Source of the DNA: Domibacillus tundrae
GTDB lineage: Bacteria; Bacillota; Bacilli; Bacillales; Domibacillaceae
Direction of reading: 5' to 3'
Assembly (NCBI RefSeq): GCF_000970675.1
Contig: NZ_LAJA01000001.1
Location: 124,001 to 188,000 of the forward strand
Length of the DNA stretch: 64,000 nt
Of this stretch, positions 57,517-64,000 are shown piece by piece. Position 1 is the first letter of the stretch; each line of letters opens with the position of its first letter. A program made the position numbers and the translations under genes. Under the pieces are notes generated by a model. It did no database searches and had not been told where the DNA came from. It saw only the letters and a list, made by a program, of their open reading frames with translations.

Positions 57517-58345
57517 CTTTCGTTACTACAAACCAACATCCATTAAAGAAGCGGCTGATCTATACCAAACCATAACCGCTGAGGGCGGGAAACCTGTCTA
57601 CTATTCAGGCGGCACTGAGATCATTACGCTTAGCCGGTTAAATCTCGTCTACACCGATGCTGTGATCGATATTAAATCCATTCCTGAATGCCAGGAATGG
57701 GGGTTTCATCATGAAGAACTCATAATAGGTGCTGCATTGCCTCTCAGCTTTTTTGATGAAAAAAGAGATTTTCCACTCCTAACCGAGACAGCAAGAGAGA
57801 TTGCGGATTATACGGCACGAAATAAAATTACAATTGGCGGCAATATTTGCGGGCAAATTTTTTATAGAGAAGGCGTCCTTCCTTTTCTCTTATTGGACAG
57901 CCAAGTCCTTATTGCCGGAGAAAGCGGAGTGCGGAGGCAATCACTGAAAGAAGTATTTATTGAAACGTTAACGCTGAAGGACGGAGAATTTCTTGTTCAG
58001 CTCACAACAAAAAAAATAGATTTACGATTGCCTGCTCTTAGTGTAAAGAAACGTCAGCAGTGGAAGACCGGGTACCCGCTTTTGACAGTTGCCTCTGTAA
58101 AAAAAGACGGCCTCCTCCGGTTTGCGTTCAGCGGGGTTTGTCCGTTTCCATTTCGATCTGAACAAATGGAAGTTGTTTTGAATGACAGGAAGAAGCCGTA
58201 TGAAGAGCGTGTCTTAGACTCGTTCAAGTATTTACCGAAGCCCGTTCTAAACGATACGGAAGGATCAAGTGAGTACCGGTTATTTGTTTTGAAAAATACA
58301 ATTATTGATTTTTTGAAGAAATTAGAAGGTGATCAACGTGAGTGA
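57503..58345 (+). CDS. Molybdenum hydroxylase FAD-binding subunit, system 2
   Basis: 280 residues. FAD motifs YYSGGTEIITLSRL and KITIGGNICGQI; this second motif is shortened compared with TIGGN.. of xanthine dehydrogenase. GTG start overlapping the end of the large subunit gene by 14 bases; AAGGAGG lies 13 bases upstream. Overlaps the next gene by eight bases. Confidence 0.9.
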   Translation: MIPYDFRYYKPTSIKEAADLYQTITAEGGKPVYYSGGTEIITLSRLNLVYTDAVIDIKSIPECQEWGFHHEELIIGAALPLSFFDEKRDFPLLTETAREIADYTARNKITIGGNICGQIFYREGVLPFLLLDSQVLIAGESGVRRQSLKEVFIETLTLKDGEFLVQLTTKKIDLRLPALSVKKRQQWKTGYPLLTVASVKKDGLLRFAFSGVCPFPFRSEQMEVVLNDRKKPYEERVLDSFKYLPKPVLNDTEGSSEYRLFVLKNTIIDFLKKLEGDQRE

Positions 58346-58829
58346 GAAGAAGTCAAAAAAAGTCACGATTGACATGAATATTAATGGAGAAAAAGTTGAA
58401 ACAGATATTCTGGCCGCTGATCTTTTACTGGATGTAATACGAAATAATTTAGGATTAACGGGAGCGAAGCCCGGTTGTTTAAATGGGGACTGCGGGGCAT
58501 GCACCGTCATTATAAATCAAAAGCCGATGAAATCATGCCTTACGCTGGCTATTGAAGTAGGAGATAAGGAAATCACGACGATTGAAGGACTGCTCCATTC
58601 ACCGGTCCAAAAAGCCTTTGTGGACGAGTTTGCTTTTCAATGCGGTTACTGTACGCCGGGATTTATTTTAAATAGCCATGCGCTGCTTATGAATGATCCG
58701 AATCCTAATAAAGAAAAAATAACAGAATGGCTATCTTCCAATATTTGCCGATGCACAGGATATAAGGAAATTGAGAACGCTATTCAGGCTGTCATGACGA
58801 AAACACATAATAAAAATGATTCAGACTGA
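58338..58829 (+). CDS. Molybdenum hydroxylase [2Fe-2S] subunit, system 2
   Basis: 163 residues. Cluster ligands Cys47, 52, 55 and 67 (GCLNGDCGACT) and Cys102, 105, 137 and 139 (QCGYCTPG, ICRCTGY). GTG 58338 is preferred because AGAAGG is eight bases upstream; GTG 58329 lies in that site. Confidence 0.94.
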   Translation: MSEKKSKKVTIDMNINGEKVETDILAADLLLDVIRNNLGLTGAKPGCLNGDCGACTVIINQKPMKSCLTLAIEVGDKEITTIEGLLHSPVQKAFVDEFAFQCGYCTPGFILNSHALLMNDPNPNKEKITEWLSSNICRCTGYKEIENAIQAVMTKTHNKNDSD

Positions 58830-58843
58830 TTGGAGAAACAATG

Positions 58844-58881
58844 GCTTGGAGCTGTCTCTTTGTTTTGGGACAGCTCCAAGC
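58844..58881. terminator. 13-bp hairpin between convergent genes
   Basis: GCTTGGAGCTGTC pairs perfectly with GACAGCTCCAAGC; lies between the FeS subunit gene and the leftward acetyltransferase. Confidence 0.75.
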
Positions 58882-58884
58882 AAA

Positions 58885-59346
58885 TTATAACGATTTATAA
58901 ACAACCTCTCTGGTTTTTGTGAAATGTTGGTTTTTATAAAATTGTTTTGCATACGTGTTTTCAGTCCAATATTCGAGTTCAACCAGGTCGATATTTAATT
59001 TTTTCGCTACGGTGTATATTTCCTCCATTAATTTTGAGCCGTAGCCCTTTCCTCTATGCGTTTCTGTGATGCTTAACTGATGTACATATACAGAATTTAA
59101 TTCTTTGTTAAAAGCCATTTCTGGATAATTTCGTATCTCTAACCAAGAATATCCAAGTGGTTCGTGATGATCTTCTAAAATCAAAAAAACGAAACGGTCG
59201 ATATTGATGACACTTTTGAAGAATTCTTTCACATCATGATGGTCATACTCTTTAAAATATTCCGGATACAGTTTTGCATGCACATCGTGAACAGATTCAC
59301 TTAACTTTGCGATTGTCTCAAAATCACGACTTTGATAAATGTTCAT
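58885..59346 (-). CDS. GNAT family N-acetyltransferase
   Basis: 153 residues. Acetyl-CoA binding loop HRGKGYGSKLMEEI preceded by VYVHQLSITE, and a C-terminal ENTYAKQFYKNQHF, as in GNAT enzymes. ATG 59346 has GGAGG four bases upstream; the longer open frame to 59430 has none. Substrate unknown. Confidence 0.85.
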   Translation of the reverse strand: MNIYQSRDFETIAKLSESVHDVHAKLYPEYFKEYDHHDVKEFFKSVINIDRFVFLILEDHHEPLGYSWLEIRNYPEMAFNKELNSVYVHQLSITETHRGKGYGSKLMEEIYTVAKKLNIDLVELEYWTENTYAKQFYKNQHFTKTREVVYKSL

Positions 59347-59492
59347 AATGCCTCCTATTTCCCCTAATATTTTTTCCTTGAAAAACAATACGTAAGGCGA
59401 AAAGGGGTCATGTGAAAATTTTTTGAGCACGTAAAATTCTATCTTTTTCTAACCTGCAAAATTTGTATAGTTCCTGAAATAAATATATGTAA

Positions 59493-59529
59493 GGAAACGA
59501 TCATTACTACTTGAATAATGACCGTTTCC
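59493..59529 (-). terminator. Hairpin downstream of a YjcZ-type gene
   Basis: GGAAACGATCATTA pairs with TAATGACCGTTTCC (one mismatch); between the YjcZ-type gene at 59571 and the acetyltransferase. Confidence 0.5.
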
Positions 59530-59570
59530 GGATTAAACAGGGACCGAAATGTTAAAACGGGAGGTTATTT

Positions 59571-59687
59571 TTAGTAACCGTATCCGCGACTGAATGATGC
59601 GCCGATGATGATTAAAAGGATGAATAAAACAACAACCAATGCAAAGCCGCTGCCGTATCCGCCGCCACCGTATCCTACTGCACTCAT
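59571..59687 (-). CDS. YjcZ-type tiny glycine-rich membrane protein (38 aa)
   Basis: Head [13 protein letters not shown], helix [18 protein letters not shown], tail SRGYGY. GGAGGTGACAG directly before ATG 59687. Same family as 4365, 59859 and 61533. Confidence 0.88.
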   Translation of the reverse strand: MSAVGYGGGGYGSGFALVVVLFILLIIIGASFSRGYGY

Positions 59688-59858
59688 ATCTGTCACCTCC
59701 TTTAAAATCCGAGGAATTTCTTGATTATTTGAGAAATCTCTCGGTTTTTTGAGTTTATGGACGTGGAAAATGGAGTCCCGCCATTTGCTCATATGAAAAG
59801 CTGGCTTTTAACTAGAGAGATTCATTGAATCTAGGCAATGAACCTTCTAGACCATTCA

Positions 59859-59990
59859 TTAGCAGTAATACCCATGATGGCCATGATGACCGACCAAAGA
59901 AGCTCCAACAATAATGAGAAGAATAAACAGCACAACCACTAATGCAAACCCCCGGCCAGCTCCATAGCCAGGTGAAACAACTTGACTCAT
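59859..59990 (-). CDS. YjcZ-type tiny membrane protein with His-rich tail (43 aa)
   Basis: Head [13 protein letters not shown], helix [18 protein letters not shown], tail [11 protein letters not shown]. Unlike the other copies the tail has four His and a terminal Cys, which could bind metal. AAAGGAGGTGG precedes the ATG. Confidence 0.85.
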   Translation of the reverse strand: MSQVVSPGYGAGRGFALVVVLFILLIIVGASLVGHHGHHGYYC

Positions 59991-60115
59991 GGAATTTCCA
60001 CCTCCTTTTCTACATAGTATGAGAAGTTACATCTGTTGGTTGGGCAGAGAGGTAGGAAAATGAAAAATCGTTCATCCTTTTTAGGATCGCAGCCGGGAAG
60101 TGATTGACGCTCTTT

Positions 60116-60376
60116 TTACCAGAAGAACGCTGATGCTAAGGCAAATCCACCAATTGCAGCAAGTGCGATTGGAACGCCAAATCCAAATCTGCCATATCCA
60201 TATCCATATCCATATCCATAACCGAATCCTCCCAGTCCTCCAGTAGGTTCAAGCCAAACGTGCCGCGGTGTAACTCGCGTGATTTTCCCTGTATAAACCT
60301 TGCCATCGTGACATGTGAGCCGTACCATTTTCCCAACATGCTTACAGCAAAGACTATACATATGTGGATGAGACAT
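60116..60376 (-). CDS. Small protein with Sm-like start, Gly/Tyr repeat and membrane helix (86 aa)
   Basis: Residues 14-45 (VGKMVRLTCHDGKVYTGKITRVTPRHVWLEP) look like a small SH3/Sm-like beta barrel. A GYGYGYGYG repeat follows (encoded by a short ATATCC-type DNA repeat at 60193-60222), then one hydrophobic helix (PIALAAIGGFALASAFFW). AAGGAGGAAG precedes the ATG. Proteins of this layout occur in Bacillus spores, but no function is known. Confidence 0.75.
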   Translation of the reverse strand: MSHPHMYSLCCKHVGKMVRLTCHDGKVYTGKITRVTPRHVWLEPTGGLGGFGYGYGYGYGYGRFGFGVPIALAAIGGFALASAFFW

Positions 60377-60566
60377 ATCTCTTCCTCCTTTTCAATTAAA
60401 TTTGCATTGGTTATGCATAATAGTTTATGCGGATAAGAAAATCTTGTATGAGATAAAAGCCTGTAAATGTAATTTATCGTCATTTAGGTGAAAAAATGTG
60501 CTTCTATTAATAAAAAATAGTCGTGTACATAAGAATAAAAGAGCACGGAAAAGGAGGTGCGGCGTC

Positions 60567-61412
60567 TTGCCTGTATTAGACACCCGAACATGGATGTATG
60601 ATTTTTTGAAAGCCTGCAAAGAACAACACCTTAAGAATCCTTATTTCATTCAGTGTGACGTTTTGTGCTCTTCACTTAAAAATTTATTTCCTGATATAAG
60701 TGTCGAAGAACTTCATTACCATTTGTTAACTATTGGGTTGTTTGAGCCCTCGGAATGGAAGGCTATTGAACAGACCGTTTATCGAATGGAGAAAAGCAGT
60801 ATGTGGGAGCTTGTGAGTCAGGAATATGAACGATTAAAAAGGAAATGGAATGGTCCAGAGATACCGATCATCATTTTTCCAATTAGAAATGCTCATCTGA
60901 CAAGAAATAAAAACACTGTTTTAAAAAATGGAGCGGCTTTTAAGGAAGCAATCTTTTTGTTTCTATCGCCTGATTTGCAAAAAGAAGAGATAATGGCTTT
61001 ATTGGCACATGAATATAACCATGTGTGCCGGCTAGCGTATTTAGGTAAAGATGAAAAACAATTATCTCTAAAAGAAGCTCTCATTATTGAAGGGTTTGGG
61101 GAATTTGCTGTGAAAGAATTATATGGGGAAAAGTGGTTAGCCCCCTGGATTAATTTCTATTCATTTGATGAGACAGTGGAAATTTGGAAAAAGAAATTCA
61201 TCCCGTCTTTAAATATCGTTGGAAAAGAAAAATATGACGTTTTTTTATATGGAAAAAACAACCGGCACCTGCCAAAGTGGATTGGGTATCATATCGGTTT
61301 TCAAATTGTTGATTCTTTTCATTCTCTTTACGGTCCCTTTAAAGATGGCGGGTTGTATACGAAAACTGCTGACGAGGTGATAGCCGGATCTACATTTCGA
61401 TATGAATCATGA
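60567..61412 (+). CDS. YjaZ-like DUF2268 putative zinc protease
   Basis: 281 residues. The zinc-binding motif is HEYNH (LLAHEYNHVCRLAYL) near residue 170, with a downstream Glu in LIIEGFGEFAV as third ligand candidate, as in gluzincins. AAGGAGG lies nine bases before the TTG at 60567; the longer frame from 60498 overlaps it. Ends against a terminator shared with the leftward YjcZ-type gene. Confidence 0.85.
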   Translation: MPVLDTRTWMYDFLKACKEQHLKNPYFIQCDVLCSSLKNLFPDISVEELHYHLLTIGLFEPSEWKAIEQTVYRMEKSSMWELVSQEYERLKRKWNGPEIPIIIFPIRNAHLTRNKNTVLKNGAAFKEAIFLFLSPDLQKEEIMALLAHEYNHVCRLAYLGKDEKQLSLKEALIIEGFGEFAVKELYGEKWLAPWINFYSFDETVEIWKKKFIPSLNIVGKEKYDVFLYGKNNRHLPKWIGYHIGFQIVDSFHSLYGPFKDGGLYTKTADEVIAGSTFRYES

Positions 61413-61451
61413 TGTACAAAAATGATCGTTATCATCTGTCGTTGATTTGCA

Positions 61452-61489
61452 AAAGGGATATATTTTATGAATGGAAATATATCCCTTTT
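61452..61489. terminator. Bidirectional terminator
   Basis: AAAGGGATATAT pairs with ATATATCCCTTT, A/T flanked on both sides, between convergent genes. Confidence 0.85.
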
Positions 61490-61532
61490 CCTTATTAAGA
61501 TATGAAAGGTTTGCGAACAGCTATAAACATTT

Positions 61533-61655
61533 TTAGCAATAACCGCCGTATCCACCCATAAATGATGCTCCAATGATAATTAAAAGAATGAACAATACGA
61601 CGACCAGCGCAAATCCACGTCCTGCTCCAGCTCCATAAGATGCTACTCCGCTCAT
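61533..61655 (-). CDS. YjcZ-type tiny glycine-rich membrane protein (40 aa)
   Basis: Head [13 protein letters not shown], helix [18 protein letters not shown], tail [19 protein letters not shown] precedes the ATG. Confidence 0.88.
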   Translation of the reverse strand: MSGVASYGAGAGRGFALVVVLFILLIIIGASFMGGYGGYC

Positions 61656-62123
61656 AATTCTCCACCTCCTTTTCTACAGAGTATGAAAAATATAAGAAGT
61701 TGTTTGGACAGAAGTCGAGAAAAAAACTTTTTTGCAAAATCACTGCTTTTTTATACCCATCTTTCATAACTAAAAAGTAACTGCTTTCAAATAGGAGCAA
61801 TTACTAAAGATAATAAACATAATAGTATAGGAGACGGAAGCCCTAACAAAGATGGAGTGATCCTCCTTGTTGATCTTATTTTATGTTCTTAAAAATAAAC
61901 GTGCTTTTTTCAAATTATCTGTTCCCTGTACACACACGCAATATGGAGAAGTTGTACAGATGAAAACGAAATAAAAACAAACTTTCCAATTGTATCTGTT
62001 ATTAAAATCATCTGTATTCGCCGAAAGACAAGCTCCTAACTGAGTTAGTGAGCATAGTTTGTAAAGAGGTTCTGTGTATGGCACACAGAACTATCATATA
62101 AATCAGGAGAGGAGAGATAAACA
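61656..62123. other. Gene-free region before hsp20 with two inverted repeats
   Basis: No gene seen. CTAAC-TGA-GTTAG at 62037-62049 and GTTCTGTGT-ATGGC-ACACAGAAC at 62069-62091 stand upstream of the heat-shock gene; the second is 33 bases before its start and may act as operator or leader hairpin. It is not a CIRCE or CtsR site. Confidence 0.45.
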
Positions 62124-62567
62124 ATGGATTCTGATAAAAATAACTTGCCAAGCCTGTTTCAAAACTCTTTTTCAAACTTTATAAAATCGTTTGATTCTTT
62201 TTTCGAGGAATCATTTAGACATTATGAGGATTTCTTCAACCAGTCGTTTGCTGTTACCTCCTATGAAACAGGTTCAGACATGGTCATTGAAGCAGAACTT
62301 TTAGGGTGCAGGCGAGACCAGATTCAGATAAAAATTCTGCCAAATGGTCAATTAAAGATCAGTGTGGAAAATGCCAATTCAACAGAAGAAGAAACGAAGG
62401 AGGGTGTCGTTTTCCTTAAAAATCAATCATTGCAACAATACGAGAGAATCATAACATTGCCTTATTCCATCTCAGATGAGACGGCAAAAGCGTCATTTAA
62501 AGATGGGGTCTTAAGAATTATTATGTCGAAAGGAAAACAAACAGAAAAAACCATTGAAATTGAATAA
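62124..62567 (+). CDS. Hsp20/alpha-crystallin family small heat-shock protein
   Basis: 147 residues. A Phe/Ser-rich N-terminal arm (QNSFSNFIKSFDSFFEESF), an alpha-crystallin domain from about residue 48, and a C-terminal IEI motif for oligomer contacts. The chaperone holds unfolded proteins; spore-associated members exist in Bacillus. GGAGAGGAGAG precedes the ATG. Confidence 0.9.
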   Translation: MDSDKNNLPSLFQNSFSNFIKSFDSFFEESFRHYEDFFNQSFAVTSYETGSDMVIEAELLGCRRDQIQIKILPNGQLKISVENANSTEEETKEGVVFLKNQSLQQYERIITLPYSISDETAKASFKDGVLRIIMSKGKQTEKTIEIE

Positions 62568-62650
62568 TTTATAGTATGGTTAGAAAGCAGAAACAGGACG
62601 AGTTAAACGTTAAGAAGCTCGCATATGATTCCATGCCGGCTTAATAAATA

Positions 62651-62682
62651 GAAGCAGCCCCACAAATGTGTGGGGCTGCTTC
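62651..62682. terminator. Bidirectional terminator-like hairpin
   Basis: GAAGCAGCCCCACA pairs with TGTGGGGCTGCTTC, 14-bp arms, between hsp20 and the leftward MMPL gene. Confidence 0.85.
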
Positions 62683-62685
62683 TTC

Positions 62686-62817
62686 GGGCCCGCATGATGC
62701 GGGTCATAAAGGCATTGCGACAAGATGTTACGATTTTAGCCTTTGCTCCTTGGGCCCGCATGATGCGGGTCACGAAGGCGTTGCGACAGGATGTCGCGAT
62801 TTTAGCCTTTGCTCCTT
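62686..62817. repeat. Dispersed repeat core in tandem (copy 4, two 66-bp units)
   Basis: Units 62686-62751 and 62752-62817 differ at a few positions. Each has CCCGCATGATGCGGG and GCGACAGGATGTCGC-like hairpins separated by GTCACGAAGGCGTT. The second unit supplies the last codons and stop of the MMPL gene. Confidence 0.85.
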
Positions 62818-64000
62818 ACATTATGTCGTCTGAACGGCATCCACCAGTTCGCGGAACCGAGCAGTTTCATTAAGCTTGGCACAAGAAGGAGCCGGACGAT
62901 GGTCGCATCAATCGCAATCGCGACGGCAATGCCAATTCCAATTTGCTTGACCGGGACAACACCGGTAAATGCAAAAGCACCGGTAATCACGATCATAATG
63001 AGTGCGGCAGACGTAATAATCTTGCTCGTGCTCGCCAGCCCTTCTACTGTCGCATATGTGTTGTCGTGTGTTTCCAAGTAATACTCGCGAATGCGGGAAA
63101 TGAGAAATACTTCATAATCCATGCTTAGGCCGAAAACAAGACTAAACACTAAAACTGGCAAAATAAGTGAAATATCAGCCGGGTCCATTCCGAAGTGGCC
63201 GCCCTGGAACAGCCAGACGAGAATGCCGAATGTGGCGGCAAGGCTGATAACGTTCATTAAAATCGCTTTAAGCGGAATAATGATCGAACGGAACGCAATC
63301 ATTAAAATAAAAAATGTTGAAATTAAAATGACCGACAAAACCGGAATCACTTTATTAAAAATTTCATCGTACAGCTCCTGGTTAAACTTCGGCTGTCCGC
63401 CAAACATGATGTCCGCCGGCCAGTCGTCCGCGCTCCAGTTACGAACGATCGTCTGCGCCGTATCAGAATCCGCCTCCACATCAAGTGAGATAGGGATGAG
63501 CAGCTTGTCTTCTTTTATAAAACCATCAATGGCCGGCTGAAGCTGGGCGGCTGCCTGTGGGTTTTGGAGAACAGCAGCAAGCTGAACCGGATCGGTTTGG
63601 CCGCTAATGGAAAATAACGTTTCTGCTCCACTAACAGCTTCTTCTCGTTCGAATTCATCCTGTAAATTCTTCATCACAGCAAGCCCGTCTTCACTGAGCC
63701 AGCCATCTTCTCTTTCCGCTGCAGCATATACTGTTGACGCGGCATCCTGCATAAATTCCCGCTCAATTTTGTCGTAGGCTGTCCGTGACTCAAACGTTTT
63801 TGGCAAAGAGTCTGCCGCCGGAATGGCAAGATTCATCTTTTGTACCGGAACGATGCCAGCGCCGAGAATGAGTAGCGCAAGCAAGGCAATCAGTATCGGC
63901 CGCTTCATGACAAAGCCGGCAAAAGTGCGCCATCGATTGGACGTATCGGGATTCGGACGGACAATCTGCCATTTATTTATGCGGTCGCCGAGTAGCTTCA
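62802..64000 (-). CDS. MMPL family transporter, C-terminal part (right edge of window)
   Basis: The frame continues beyond 64000, so only the last 399 residues or so are seen: one helix after a cytoplasmic segment (RWRTFAGFVMKRPILIALLALLI), a large extracellular domain (about 150 residues), and five C-terminal helices with the family motif GLSMDYEVFLISRIREYY. RND-related exporters of lipids or hydrophobic compounds. The last residues (HNVRSKG) come from the dispersed repeat, so the C-terminus has been altered by it. Confidence 0.9.
   Translation of the reverse strand, partial: KLLGDRINKWQIVRPNPDTSNRWRTFAGFVMKRPILIALLALLILGAGIVPVQKMNLAIPAADSLPKTFESRTAYDKIEREFMQDAASTVYAAAEREDGWLSEDGLAVMKNLQDEFEREEAVSGAETLFSISGQTDPVQLAAVLQNPQAAAQLQPAIDGFIKEDKLLIPISLDVEADSDTAQTIVRNWSADDWPADIMFGGQPKFNQELYDEIFNKVIPVLSVILISTFFILMIAFRSIIIPLKAILMNVISLAATFGILVWLFQGGHFGMDPADISLILPVLVFSLVFGLSMDYEVFLISRIREYYLETHDNTYATVEGLASTSKIITSAALIMIVITGAFAFTGVVPVKQIGIGIAVAIAIDATIVRLLLVPSLMKLLGSANWWMPFRRHNVRSKG

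Noticed and set aside
62670-62873. 67-codon frame with internal duplication (RARMMRV.KALRQDV)
   Set aside because: The duplication is just the translated tandem DNA repeat, with no ribosome binding site.

Overview
The window comes from an endospore-forming member of the Bacillaceae. The evidence is the rapZ-yvcK-whiA-crh block (crh is confined to Bacillus and close relatives), cggR with the glycolytic genes, the secG-est-rnr-smpB-ssrA order, a TnrA-type regulator, and several tiny YjcZ-type proteins. The genus cannot be fixed from the sequence alone.

Layout. 1-3.5 kb: end of a NUDIX gene, then rapZ, yvcK, whiA and crh, closed by a terminator. 3.5-5.1 kb: small genes, including two paralogous 47/56-residue membrane proteins and a YjcZ-type protein. 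5.1-8.76 kb: a decayed integrative element bounded by two identical tRNA-Arg(CCG) genes in direct repeat, 3,571 bp apart, with two tyrosine-recombinase remnants and a few cargo genes. 8.9-19.3 kb: clpP (with a CtsR box), rpoN/sigL, a glutaredoxin-like gene, cggR-gapA, pgk-tpiA-gpmI-eno and secG. 19.4-23.5 kb: est, rnr, smpB and tmRNA. 23.9-26.5 kb: two convergent surface-sugar genes. 26.7-30.7 kb: tnrA divergent from nitrite reductase nasDE and sumT, with a perfect TnrA box between them. 30.8-34.5 kb: an esterase, an AbrB-like regulator, uppP and hflX (with an attenuator-like leader).

34.8-51.3 kb is the most unusual part: a carboxylic-acid/aromatic catabolism cluster. It holds a CoxG-like protein, an acyl/aryl-CoA ligase, two almost identical enoyl-CoA hydratases, two BenE-type permeases, an orphan REC-AraC regulator, XdhC and a MobA-like protein for molybdenum-cofactor maturation, a complete three-subunit molybdenum hydroxylase, a hotdog thioesterase, and a Zn alcohol dehydrogenase with an aldehyde dehydrogenase. 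Three of its transcription starts carry cre-like (CcpA) sites. No ring-cleavage enzyme is present, so substrate and product are unknown. A second, divergent molybdenum hydroxylase lies at 55.2-58.8 kb without its own maturation genes.

The remainder (51.7-64 kb) is rich in spore-associated or small proteins: a Pro/Tyr-rich coat-like protein, a DUF421 membrane protein, three more YjcZ-type proteins, a YjaZ-like protease, an Hsp20, and a truncated MMPL transporter at the right edge. A dispersed repeat family built of small hairpins with AGGA-type loops occurs at 9.6, 13.9, 14.0 and 62.7 kb.
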